The notes below the pieces were generated by a model. The model searched no databases, was not told the DNA's origin, and saw only the letters and a program-made list of their open reading frames with translations. The translations under genes and the position numbers were made by a program. Positions 38,167-45,828 of a stretch of DNA of 64,000 bases are shown one piece after another. The stretch comes from Hydrogenophaga sp. (GTDB taxonomy: Bacteria > Pseudomonadota > Gammaproteobacteria > Burkholderiales > Burkholderiaceae_C), in assembly GCF_011772445.1 (NCBI RefSeq), contig NZ_WVZN01000021.1, positions 62,001 to 126,000 on the forward strand, written 5' to 3'. Position 1 is the stretch's first letter; the number at the start of each line of letters is the position of its first letter.

Positions 38167-38219
38167 TCCGCCGGGGCGCGCGTCCCCCGCCTGGGGTATC
38201 GCGCGCGCCGGTGCCTGCC

Positions 38220-38225
38220 TAGAAT
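38220..38225 (+). promoter_or_regulatory. CCTAGAAT promoter-like motif upstream of the TIR gene
   Basis: TAGAAT within TGCCTAGAATGG, five of six matches to the -10 consensus, 40 bases before the TIR start codon. It shares the CCTAGAnT pattern with sites at 39802, 45775 and 62555. No good -35 is visible. Confidence 0.4.
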
Positions 38226-38265
38226 GGCTCGGCCGCCCACCGTCAGGGCGGCGCGGGGGTCGGGC

Positions 38266-39744
38266 ATGGACGGGATCTTCATCAGCTACCGTCGCGACGA
38301 CGCTTCCGGCTACGCCGGGCGCCTCTACGATCGCCTGAGCCTGCAGTTCGGCGCACAGCGCGTGTTCATGGACGTGGAGGGCATCGAGCCCGGCGCGGAC
38401 TTCGTGAATGCGATCGAGAAGGCGGTGGGCTCGTGCCGCGTGCTCATCGTGGTGATCGGTGACGAGTGGCTTGACTGCCGCGACAGCCAGGGGCGTCGCC
38501 GCCTCGACGACCCGCACGACTTCATCCGGCTCGAGGTGGCGGCCGCCCTGTCGCGCGACATCCGCGTGATGCCCGTGCTGGTCAACGGGGCCGGCATGCC
38601 GCGCGCCGAGGACCTTCCCGAGGCCATGCGTGGCCTGGCCCGGCGCCAGGCGATCGCCGTGCACCACAACCAGTGGGAAGGCTCCACCGCCACGTTGGTG
38701 CACGCGCTGCAGCGGGCACTGGGCGAGCGAGGTGTCCCGCCGGGCCACGATCAGGAGGCGCCCCGCGCGCCGCTCGCGGCCTGGGCGCTGGCGGCCGTGT
38801 CCGCGCTGGCCGTGGGCGGCGGCGCGTGGTGGTTGTGGCGCCCGGCACCATCCGCCGCCCCGGTGCCGGCGTCCGACGGATCGATGGTGGCGCGAGTGCC
38901 CGCGCCGGCGCCGCTCGCTGTCGCCTCGGCACCGGCCCGGGTGCCCGCACCAGCGCCTGCACCCCTGGCGGCCTCCGCACCCGTGGCCGCTCCCGCAAGA
39001 CCGGCACCGGTGGTTCGCCCGCCGCCGGCTCCCGCACCCGCACCCGAAGCGCGGGTCCGCGCGGCGCCGGCTCCCGGGCCGGTGGCTTCGCCTCCCGCAG
39101 CCCCATCGCCCCCTGCGCTGGCCAGCCCGGCACCGCCGCCCAAACCCGCCGCGACGCCGACCCCCGCGGTGGCCGAAGGTCCGCTTCCTCAAGCCGGGCA
39201 CCGCTTCACGTACCGCGTCAAGGGCAAGTGGCCGACCAGCCCGAACCGCAGCGTGGTGATCACCGTGAGCGAGGTGCGTGACGGCACGGTGCTCGATCGC
39301 CTGAACGACCCAGAATCCCCCGCGGCGGTGCAGCGCCGCTCGCGGGCGGGCCAGGGCGGTTTCGTGCAATGGCCCGGCATCGGCATCGAGTTCAGCCCCT
39401 ACCTGGCCAGCCAGGACCTGACCGGCTGGCGCGGCCGCGGTTTCAGCACGCCTGACGTCGATGGCCAATGGACGCAATGGCATTCGCAGGGCGCCACGAT
39501 CGGTCGCGAAACCGTGTCGGTGCCGGCGGGGCGCTTCGAGGCGGCGAAGGTGGAGGTGTGGAGCAGCCGCACACCCACGGGCAGCCCGGCGACGGCGGCG
39601 GTCGAGCCCGTGCGCATCCACTACCTCATCTGGTACGCGCCCGAGGTGCGGCGCCATGTGCGCCAGCAGCGCCGCGTGATCAGCGCGGCGGGGCAGGAGC
39701 TCGAGCGCGACGTGATCGAACTCGTGTCGCGCCAGGGCGGCTGA
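38266..39744 (+). CDS. Membrane-anchored TIR-domain protein
   Basis: A 492-residue protein. Residues 1-150 form a TIR domain: IFISYRRDDASGYAGRLYDRL, FMDVEGIEPGADF, and FIRLEVAAAL where Glu90 aligns by eye with the catalytic glutamate of SARM1-type NAD-cleaving TIRs. One membrane segment follows (about 170-190), then a long Pro/Ala-rich linker (about 195-305), and a C-terminal beta-rich domain of unknown function (305-492). The linker and the C-terminal domain would be periplasmic. It may be an NAD-consuming sensor or effector or a scaffolding TIR; no known anti-phage partner is adjacent. The next gene encodes a hemerythrin. Confidence 0.85.
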   Translation: MDGIFISYRRDDASGYAGRLYDRLSLQFGAQRVFMDVEGIEPGADFVNAIEKAVGSCRVLIVVIGDEWLDCRDSQGRRRLDDPHDFIRLEVAAALSRDIRVMPVLVNGAGMPRAEDLPEAMRGLARRQAIAVHHNQWEGSTATLVHALQRALGERGVPPGHDQEAPRAPLAAWALAAVSALAVGGGAWWLWRPAPSAAPVPASDGSMVARVPAPAPLAVASAPARVPAPAPAPLAASAPVAAPARPAPVVRPPPAPAPAPEARVRAAPAPGPVASPPAAPSPPALASPAPPPKPAATPTPAVAEGPLPQAGHRFTYRVKGKWPTSPNRSVVITVSEVRDGTVLDRLNDPESPAAVQRRSRAGQGGFVQWPGIGIEFSPYLASQDLTGWRGRGFSTPDVDGQWTQWHSQGATIGRETVSVPAGRFEAAKVEVWSSRTPTGSPATAAVEPVRIHYLIWYAPEVRRHVRQQRRVISAAGQELERDVIELVSRQGG

Positions 39745-39766
39745 GCGGGCGGGCCGAAGCGGCCGC

Positions 39767-39780
39767 TTGACCTGGGTCAA
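39767..39780 (+). promoter_or_regulatory. FNR/Dnr-type binding site
   Basis: TTGACC-TG-GGTCAA, a perfect 14-base palindrome of the TTGA-N6-TCAA type bound by FNR, FixK and Dnr regulators. Its centre lies about 40.5 bases before the start predicted from the TAGACT element at 39802-39807, the geometry of a class II activated promoter. Confidence 0.7.
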
Positions 39781-39838
39781 GGGCCGCCGCGGCGCGCTGC
39801 CTAGACTGGAGGCCATGCAGAACCGCCAGGAGCTCGCC

Positions 39839-40378
39839 ATGAACGCCGCCCAGCCCACGACCGCCGGCTCACCGCTGACCGACTTCACGCAATGCCACGT
39901 GGGTATCGTGCGCCGCCTGAACGCGCTGGACGGGTTGCCGGCGCTGCTGGAGCCCGCGGCACAAGCCCGCCGCATCGCCGAGGACTCGCTGGGGTTCTTC
40001 CGCGAGGCGATCTTCGAGCACCACCTGGACGAGGAACGCGAGCTGTTTCCCGCCGTGCTGGCCAGCGCCGAGCCCGGGCCCGAACGCGAGCGCGCCCAGC
40101 GACTGGTGGAGCACCTGACCTCGCAACACCGCCAGCTCGAAAGCCTGTGGCGTTCGCTGGAGCGCGAACTCAAGCGCGTGGCGCGCGGGCAGGACAGCGA
40201 GCTCGACGTCGGCGACGTGCACCGCCTGGTGGCCGACTACAGCGCCCACGCGCGGCTGGAAGAATCGGAATTCCTGCCCCTGGCCGAGACCGTTCTGGGG
40301 CGCAACGGCAACCACATGGCGGCGCTGGGCCTGTCGCTGCACCTGCGGCACGCGCCGCAGCCCGTGCCGTACGTCTGA
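39839..40378 (+). CDS. Hemerythrin HHE-domain protein
   Basis: A 179-residue soluble four-helix protein with spaced His/Glu ligands for a non-haem di-iron centre: His20 in FTQCHVGIV, FEHHLDEERELF, HLTSQHRQLESL and YSAHARLEESEF. Such proteins bind O2 or NO or help repair iron-sulfur clusters. ATG 39839 is preceded by AGGAG at the right distance; an ATG 24 bases upstream (39815) is the alternative. The FNR-type site upstream suggests induction at low oxygen or by NO. Confidence 0.85.
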   Translation: MNAAQPTTAGSPLTDFTQCHVGIVRRLNALDGLPALLEPAAQARRIAEDSLGFFREAIFEHHLDEERELFPAVLASAEPGPERERAQRLVEHLTSQHRQLESLWRSLERELKRVARGQDSELDVGDVHRLVADYSAHARLEESEFLPLAETVLGRNGNHMAALGLSLHLRHAPQPVPYV

Positions 40379-40399
40379 GCGCGTGCGGCAGCGTGCGGA

Positions 40400-42373
40400 T
40401 CAGTGCGCGCCGCGCGCGGTGGGCCGCGTGCGGTGGAACGTGACGGGGCTGCTCGCCGCGGCCTTCATCACCGAGGGCTTGATCTTGCCCACCACGTGCA
40501 TCTCGCAGGGCTTGCAGTCGAAGCGCAGGGTGAGCTTCTCGTTGTTGTGCGTGATGGTGAGTGGCTCGGCGCGCACGGTGCCTTGCACGCCGGTGACGCC
40601 CTTGGCCTGCTTGGGGCACAGGCTCAGTGAGAAGCGCACGCAGTGCTTGGTGATCATGAGGCTGACCTCGCCGGTCTCCTCGTGCGACTCGTAGGCGCTG
40701 GCGATCACCTTCACGCCGTGCTTTTCGTAGAAGGCGCGGGCCTTGTGGTTGAACACGTTGGCCAGGTAGGTGAGCGTGTCCTCGGGGTAGGGCGCGGGCG
40801 GCTCCACCGCCACGCCGCGCGGCAGGCGCCTGAACGCCTTGGCGCGTGCGGCCTCCAGCGCGGCCACGGCCTCGCGGCGCAGCGGGTTGAGCAGCGAGGC
40901 CGGCACGAACCACGGCTCGCTGAAGTCGAGTGCGATGTCGATGGGCGTGAAGAGGGTGTCGCCAAGCCGGCCCAGGGCCTCGCGCAACTTGTCGTGCGCC
41001 TGCGAGGCGTCGCGCGCGGGTTCCAGGGCGCAGGCCAGCTCGGCGTGGGCCGCGTGGCCGTCTTCGTCGGTGAGGTCCAGGCGCAGGCCGTCGGCCGAGC
41101 GCGAGAGCTTCATCCACACACCGATGCGGCGCTCCGCCGACTTCTTCTCCAGCGCGCGCACCCAGTTCATGTCGCGGTTGCGGTTCACCACCGTGCCGCG
41201 CTTGAGGTGGCGCAGGCCTTCGATGGCGTCCTTGGGGAACACGCGGAAGCGCCCCGGCGCGCCCGCGGGCTCGGCGCGGTTGATCTGCAGGCCCACGAGT
41301 TCGCGGTGCAGGTCCAGGTAGCACAGGCCGTCGCCGTTGTGGATCACCGTGGCCTCGTCGTCGCACTGCAGCTCCACCCAATGGGGGCCCACCTGCGTGA
41401 CGAAGCCGATGGCGCGGCCCGGGTTCTTGGGGGTGTCGAAGGCGCCGATGTCGTCCTGGCGGCCGTTGACGAAGTAGTCGGTGAACTCGCGGTTGAAGTT
41501 CTGGTCGGGGTCGGGTGTGAAGCTGAACGTGGCGCGCCCGCTGGAGGCGCGGCCCAGCTCGGGGCGCTCCTCCAGGATCTCATCGAACAGGCGCCGGTAG
41601 TGCGCGGTGATGTTCTTGACGTAGCCGAGGTCCTTGTAGCGGCCCTCGATCTTGAAGCTGCGCGCGCCGGCGTCGATGAGGGCGCGCAGGTTGCCGCTCT
41701 GGTTGTTGTCCTTCATCGACAGCACGTGCTTGTCGTGCGCCACGATGCGGCCCTGGCTGTCCTTCACCTCGTAGGGCAGGCGGCAGGCCTGGGAGCAGTC
41801 GCCCCGGTTGGCGCTGCGGCCGGTGTGGGCGTGGCTCACGTAGCACTGGCCGCTGTAGGCCACGCACAGCGCGCCGTGGATGAAGAACTCGACGATGCAG
41901 CGCTGCTCGTCCAGCGCCTCGTAAATGGCGCGGATCTGCGGCAGCGTGAGCTCGCGCGCCAGCACCAGCTTGGACAGGCCGGCGTTCTGCAGGAACACGG
42001 CCTTCTCCACGGTGCGGATGTCGGTCTGCGTGCTGGCGTGCAGCTGGATGGGGGGCAGGTCCAGCTCCAGCAGGCCCATGTCCTGGACGATCAGCGCATC
42101 GGCGCCGGCGTCGTAGAGCTGGCGGATGAGCTTGCTGGCCGGCCCCAGCTCGTCGTCGCGCAGGATGGTGTTGACCGTGACGTAGATGCGGCTGCCGAAG
42201 CGGTGCGCGTGCCTGGCCAGGCGGGCGATGTCCTGCACGCTGTTGTCGGCCGAGGTGCGCGCGCCGAACGACGGGCCGCCGATGTAGACGGCGTCGGCGC
42301 CGTGGTTGACGGCCTCGATGCCGATGTCGGCCGTGCGGGCGGGGGAAAGCAGCTCGATCTGGTGGGGCAACAT
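40400..42373 (-). CDS. rlhA: U32 peptidase family protein, probable 23S rRNA C2501 hydroxylase RlhA
   Basis: The 657-residue U32-family protein has the conserved N-terminal barrel (IELLSPARTADIGIEAVNHGADAVY) and the cysteine signature SANRGDCSQACRLPY. The length and C-terminal extension match E. coli RlhA (YdcP, about 650 residues) rather than the shorter TrhP/YegQ (about 450). RlhA makes 5-hydroxycytidine at C2501 of 23S rRNA and needs prephenate-derived chemistry and iron. The function is assigned by family. ATG 42373 (MLPHQIELL) was chosen over upstream frames. It diverges from the hydrolase gene that starts 47 bases away. Confidence 0.85.
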   Translation of the reverse strand: MLPHQIELLSPARTADIGIEAVNHGADAVYIGGPSFGARTSADNSVQDIARLARHAHRFGSRIYVTVNTILRDDELGPASKLIRQLYDAGADALIVQDMGLLELDLPPIQLHASTQTDIRTVEKAVFLQNAGLSKLVLARELTLPQIRAIYEALDEQRCIVEFFIHGALCVAYSGQCYVSHAHTGRSANRGDCSQACRLPYEVKDSQGRIVAHDKHVLSMKDNNQSGNLRALIDAGARSFKIEGRYKDLGYVKNITAHYRRLFDEILEERPELGRASSGRATFSFTPDPDQNFNREFTDYFVNGRQDDIGAFDTPKNPGRAIGFVTQVGPHWVELQCDDEATVIHNGDGLCYLDLHRELVGLQINRAEPAGAPGRFRVFPKDAIEGLRHLKRGTVVNRNRDMNWVRALEKKSAERRIGVWMKLSRSADGLRLDLTDEDGHAAHAELACALEPARDASQAHDKLREALGRLGDTLFTPIDIALDFSEPWFVPASLLNPLRREAVAALEAARAKAFRRLPRGVAVEPPAPYPEDTLTYLANVFNHKARAFYEKHGVKVIASAYESHEETGEVSLMITKHCVRFSLSLCPKQAKGVTGVQGTVRAEPLTITHNNEKLTLRFDCKPCEMHVVGKIKPSVMKAAASSPVTFHRTRPTARGAH

Positions 42374-42419
42374 GTCGCGGGCAGAATGCGTGGGTCCGGT
42401 ATTTTCCAGGAGAACGAGC

Positions 42420-43166
42420 ATGAGCAACACCACGTCCATCGTCCTGGTCCACGGCGCCTGGCTGGGGGCCTGGGTCTGGCGCCGCGTGCTGCCGCTGCTG
42501 CGTGCGGCCGGTGCCGAATCGCACGCCGTCACGCTCACCGGCGTGGGTGAGCGGGCCCACCTGATGAGCGAGTCCATCGACCTGCAGACCCACGTGCAGG
42601 ACGTCATCGGCCTGATCGAGGCCGAGGAATTGAAGCGCGTGGTGCTGGTGGGACACAGCTACGGCGGCATGGTGGTCACCGGCGTGGCCGACCGCCTGCA
42701 GGCCGCCGCGCCCGGTGCCCTGGTGCACCTGGTCTACCTGGACGCGGTGCTGCCATACCCCGGCGAAGCCTGGAGCACGCCGCACGACGAGGCCACCAAG
42801 GCCAGGCGCTTCGAGGCGGCCAAGGCCAGCGGCGGCCTGCACTTCGCGCCGCCCGACGCCGAGGTCTTCGGCCTGCAGGGGGCGGACCGCGACTGGCTCA
42901 ACCGGCGCCAGACCCCTCAGCCTTACCGGCTCTACGACCAGCCGCTGGACTTCGACGGCGACGCCGTGGCGCGCGTGCCGCGCACCTTCATCGACTGCAC
43001 CGCGCCAGCGCTGGGCACCATCAAGGCCTCGCGCGAGCGCGTGCGGCGCGAACCGGGCTGGAACCTCATCGAGATGGCCACGGGCCATTGCCCCATGGTG
43101 AGCGAGCCCAAGGCCTTGGCGGAGCACCTCCTGGGCATTTGGAACCACGCGCAAGCCAGCCAATGA
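42420..43166 (+). CDS. Alpha/beta hydrolase
   Basis: A 248-residue cytosolic hydrolase with the oxyanion motif VLVHGAWLGAW near the N-terminus, nucleophile Ser80 in GHSYGG, and the catalytic His in MATGHCPMV near the C-terminus. It resembles the esterase/hydroxynitrile-lyase/salicylate-esterase-like branch, but the substrate cannot be told. The ribosome-binding site AGGAG is well placed. Its stop overlaps the start of the next gene (ATGA), so the two are coupled. Confidence 0.88.
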   Translation: MSNTTSIVLVHGAWLGAWVWRRVLPLLRAAGAESHAVTLTGVGERAHLMSESIDLQTHVQDVIGLIEAEELKRVVLVGHSYGGMVVTGVADRLQAAAPGALVHLVYLDAVLPYPGEAWSTPHDEATKARRFEAAKASGGLHFAPPDAEVFGLQGADRDWLNRRQTPQPYRLYDQPLDFDGDAVARVPRTFIDCTAPALGTIKASRERVRREPGWNLIEMATGHCPMVSEPKALAEHLLGIWNHAQASQ

Positions 43167-43909
43167 GCACCACCCGGTACGACCGCATCGACCAGCTGCG
43201 CGCCATTGCGCTGCTGTGGATGACGGTCTACCACTTCTGCTTCGATCTCGACCACTTCGGCTTCATCGACCAGGCCTTTCTCAGTGACCCGTTCTGGACC
43301 ACGCAGCGCACGGCCATCGTGAGCCTCTTTCTGTTCACGGCCGGCCTGTCGCAGGCGGTGGCCTTGCACCAGGGCCAGGGCTGGCCGCGCTTCTGGCGCC
43401 GCTGGGCGCAGGTGGCGGGTGCGGCGCTGCTGGTCAGCGTGGGCTCGTGGTTCGTGTTTCCCAAGAGCTTCATCTACTTCGGGGTGCTGCACGGCATCGC
43501 GGTGATGCTGGTGGTCGCAAGGCTCACGGGTGGCTGGGGGCGCTGGCTGTGGCCCTTGGGCGCGCTGGCCATCGCGCTGCCCTGGCTGGCCCCGGCCGCC
43601 ATGGCGGCCTGGCCCGCGCTGGAGGCGCTGAACCAGCCCGGCCTCAACGCGCTCGGCTTCATCAGCCGCAAACCCTTCACCGAGGACTACGTGCCGCTGC
43701 TGCCGTGGATGGGCGTGGTGTGGTGGGGCCTGGCGACGGGGCGCTGGGTCTGCGCGAACCGGCCCGGCTGGTTGGGCGGCTCGGGGCAGGGTGGTGCGCC
43801 GGGGCGCTTCATGGCGCTGTGGGGGCGCTGGAGCCTGAGCTACTACCTGCTGCACCAGCCGGTGCTGATGGGGGTGGTGGGGCTGGCGGCCACGCTGGTG
43901 CGCAGCTAG
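43163..43909 (+). CDS. DUF1624 membrane protein (heparan-alpha-glucosaminide acetyltransferase-like)
   Basis: A 248-residue polytopic membrane protein with about seven helices. The N-terminal RIDQLRAIALLWMTVYHFCFDLDHF carries the Arg and His of the DUF1624/YeiB acyltransferase superfamily. Characterised relatives transfer acetyl groups across the membrane; the acceptor here is unknown. Its TAG stop shares the tetramer CTAG with the stop of the convergent gene on the other strand. Confidence 0.85.
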   Translation: MSTTRYDRIDQLRAIALLWMTVYHFCFDLDHFGFIDQAFLSDPFWTTQRTAIVSLFLFTAGLSQAVALHQGQGWPRFWRRWAQVAGAALLVSVGSWFVFPKSFIYFGVLHGIAVMLVVARLTGGWGRWLWPLGALAIALPWLAPAAMAAWPALEALNQPGLNALGFISRKPFTEDYVPLLPWMGVVWWGLATGRWVCANRPGWLGGSGQGGAPGRFMALWGRWSLSYYLLHQPVLMGVVGLAATLVRS

Positions 43910-44436
43910 GCAAACAACGACCGAAGCTCGCGGCAGATCTCTGGCCGCAATTGGCGGACTTCCACTTCTTTGGCCAAGTTGACCTGCATGGCCGTGAGTG
44001 CGACCTCGAGCATCGGCGCGTCGACTTCATACGCCCCGCGGGTCTGAAGCCAGGCCATGACCTCCGCCAGGTGCCACACCGAGGCACTGCCCTCGTGGAC
44101 CGGTGTGGGAAAACTGGCGGCGTGGCCGAGCATGAGCTTGCGCATGTTCTGCCGCGTGACGCCCATCATGGTCGCCACGTCGCTGAGCCCGACCAGATCC
44201 GGTGCCGCCTCAATCAGCTTCGCCTCCGGGCAAGCCCGTTTGACGTCCGCCAAAGCGCTCGTCAAAGCCGCCGTGGCGCTGTCGGCTTCCCGCGCGAACT
44301 CGAGAGCCAGTCGGCCGGGTTGACCCATGCCGACGAGCGCGTCGTCGCATCCTGCGGCACCCAGCCGCTCGATGAGTTCATCCAGGTCAGCCCCTTGCTC
44401 CGCGATCTGGTACTTGAGGGTGAACGTGTATTCCAT
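43906..44436 (-). CDS. HTH DNA-binding protein, probable antitoxin-like partner
   Basis: A 176-residue protein. The N-terminal half (MEYTFTLKYQIAEQGADLDE, then RLGAAGCDDALVGMG) looks like a small alpha/beta binding domain. The second half has a MerR/AlpA-like helix-turn-helix (LVGLSDVATMMGVTRQNMRKL) and VWHLAEVMAWLQ. It follows a small cysteine-rich gene by four bases, with a ribosome-binding site (CAGGAG) overlapping that gene's stop. Toxin-antitoxin operons with an autoregulating HTH protein are arranged this way. The pair is not one I can name. It is less GC-rich than the surroundings. Confidence 0.75.
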   Translation of the reverse strand: MEYTFTLKYQIAEQGADLDELIERLGAAGCDDALVGMGQPGRLALEFAREADSATAALTSALADVKRACPEAKLIEAAPDLVGLSDVATMMGVTRQNMRKLMLGHAASFPTPVHEGSASVWHLAEVMAWLQTRGAYEVDAPMLEVALTAMQVNLAKEVEVRQLRPEICRELRSLFA

Positions 44437-44440
44437 GGCT

Positions 44441-44725
44441 CTACTCCTGCGATGCTTCTGCCGAGTCGCACGCGCTCTGGTGCTTGCGGCGCGTCGTGCA
44501 GTTGTCCACCACGCGCCTGAGGGCCCGGGCGTGATTCCCGGCGCTCTTCGGCGTGCTCCAGACACTGGTGATGCAGAACTCCCCGCATCGGCACTCGGCG
44601 TCGTTGTAAGGGCAGTACAGCTTGCCCCAGGCATGCGAACCACCGACTTCGACGCGCCAGCGATGTTCTTCCGCGTACCGCAGCGCTTCTTCAACTTCCT
44701 TCTTGGGATGGGCCGCACGAGCCAT
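44441..44725 (-). CDS. Small cysteine-rich protein, probable toxin-like partner
   Basis: A 94-residue basic protein with a compact N-terminal fold (KEVEEALRYAEEHRWRVEV then GGSHAWGKLYCPY), reminiscent of HicA-type double-stranded RNA-binding toxins (GSHAWG resembles the GSH motif), and cysteine pairs in YCPYNDAECRCGEFC. The start at 44725 (MARAAHPKK) has a perfect GGAGG five bases upstream. A longer frame to 44746 (MTTLEARMAR) is less likely. The two genes form one operon whose upstream region carries a perfect palindrome. Function is inferred from arrangement only. Confidence 0.75.
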   Translation of the reverse strand: MARAAHPKKEVEEALRYAEEHRWRVEVGGSHAWGKLYCPYNDAECRCGEFCITSVWSTPKSAGNHARALRRVVDNCTTRRKHQSACDSAEASQE

Positions 44726-44753
44726 TCGCGCCTCCAGCGTAGTCATGCTGATG

Positions 44754-44775
44754 ATGGTTGTCAAGTGACAACCAT
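44754..44775 (-). promoter_or_regulatory. Perfect palindromic operator of the two-gene module
   Basis: Two 10-base arms ATGGTTGTCA and TGACAACCAT separated by AG, directly upstream of the small cysteine-rich gene. Perfect palindromes at this position are usual targets of autoregulating antitoxins; the HTH protein at 43906-44436 is the obvious candidate binder. A TTGACA hexamer sits inside the palindrome on the minus strand. Confidence 0.75.
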
Positions 44776-44805
44776 ACGTCAATGCGCAGGAAATCCCATC
44801 GTGAT

Positions 44806-45693
44806 CTACCCCGCGTGCCCGCTCGCCGCGCGCCGGATCACCGAGGCCATGTGCTTCACCGTCGGTGAGCGGTTCACGCCCTTTTTCCACAGCAGCCCCG
44901 GCGTGCGGATCGGCGAGGGGTCTTCCAGCGGGATCAGCCTCAACTCGGGCGAGGGCGTGAAGGCGGTCTCGGCGATGATGCCGGCGAGGTCGGTCTGGCG
45001 GATGAGCTCGATCATGGGCGCGATGGAGTTCAGTTCGGCCACCACCAGCGGCTGCGCGCCAGCCGCTTCGAAGCATTCGTCGAGCAGCCCGCGCGTGCTG
45101 AACTGCCTGGGCAGCAGCACCAGGCGGCGCTGGTGCAGTTCCACCAGGCGCACGCGGCGGCGCTTGGCCAGCGGGTGGCTGGCGGCCACGCACAGGCGCA
45201 GCTCCTCGTTGTAGAGCGGCTCGAACCACAGCTCGGGCCGGTCGGCGGGCCGGTAGGAAACGCCGAGGTCCAGGTGCCCGCTGGACAGCCGTTTGGCGAT
45301 GTTCTCGGCCGACAACTCTTCCACGCCCACCTTCACGTTGGGGTGCTGCCCCAGGAAGGCCGATACGCACAGCGGGATGAGGCGGGTGTTGAAGCTGTGC
45401 GTGGCCGCGATGCGCAGCTCGCCCGACAGGGCCTCGCCCGGGTGGCTCAAGGCCTGCAGGCCACGGTCGATCTGCTGCAGCGCCGGAACCAGGTGGTTGC
45501 GCAGCAGCTCGCCGGATTCGGTCAAGGCCACCTTCTTGTGCGAGCGGTCGAACAGCACCAGGCCCAGTTCTTCTTCCAACTGGCGGATCTGGTGCGACAG
45601 CGTGGACTGCGTGACGTGCAGCCGCTCGGCCGCGCGCGTGAAGTTCAGGGTCTCGGCCAGGGTGTCGAAGTAGCGCAGGTGACGCAGTTCCAT
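44806..45693 (-). CDS. LysR family transcriptional regulator (CynR-like)
   Basis: A 295-residue regulator with an N-terminal winged HTH (ELRHLRYFDTLAETLNFTRAAERL, then HVTQSTLSHQIRQLEEELG) and a C-terminal periplasmic-binding-protein-like effector domain. It is divergent from the intradiol dioxygenase gene, the usual layout when the LysR protein controls the neighbouring operon and itself. The 136-base gap contains a perfect ATCGATG-G-CATCGAT palindrome. The inducer is unknown; a product or substrate of the dioxygenase branch is likely. Confidence 0.9.
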   Translation of the reverse strand: MELRHLRYFDTLAETLNFTRAAERLHVTQSTLSHQIRQLEEELGLVLFDRSHKKVALTESGELLRNHLVPALQQIDRGLQALSHPGEALSGELRIAATHSFNTRLIPLCVSAFLGQHPNVKVGVEELSAENIAKRLSSGHLDLGVSYRPADRPELWFEPLYNEELRLCVAASHPLAKRRRVRLVELHQRRLVLLPRQFSTRGLLDECFEAAGAQPLVVAELNSIAPMIELIRQTDLAGIIAETAFTPSPELRLIPLEDPSPIRTPGLLWKKGVNRSPTVKHMASVIRRAASGHAG

Positions 45694-45714
45694 CGGGCGA
45701 TGCTTCCTTAAAGA

Positions 45715-45729
45715 ATCGATGGCATCGAT
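45715..45729. promoter_or_regulatory. LysR-type operator
   Basis: ATCGATG-G-CATCGAT, a perfect 15-base palindrome containing the T-N11-A pattern recognised by LysR proteins, in the gap between divergent lysR and dioxygenase genes. It lies about 45 bases upstream of the TAGACT element at 45775, where an activator site would be expected. Confidence 0.65.
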
Positions 45730-45774
45730 GATAGTGGTCGAAATTCATCACTTCCATCGCGGTCGTCGGGTGCC

Positions 45775-45780
45775 TAGACT
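45775..45780 (+). promoter_or_regulatory. CCTAGACT promoter-like motif of the dioxygenase operon
   Basis: TAGACT within TGCCTAGACTGC, a -10-like hexamer about 49 bases upstream of the dioxygenase ATG. The -35 region (TTCCAT at 45752-45757, spacer 17) is poor, consistent with a LysR-activated promoter. Confidence 0.45.
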
Positions 45781-45828
45781 GCGCTGCGATTCAGAACAAC
45801 AGGCACCCGCCCACAGGAGACAAGCCCC

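Noticed and set aside
38266..39744. TIR gene as part of a known anti-phage system with the neighbouring genes
   Set aside because: Neighbours encode a DUF808 protein, a hemerythrin and an rRNA hydroxylase; none is a known defence partner.
44726..44746. ATG 44746 as start of the cysteine-rich small gene
   Set aside because: ATG 44725 has a perfect GGAGG five bases upstream; the longer start has none.
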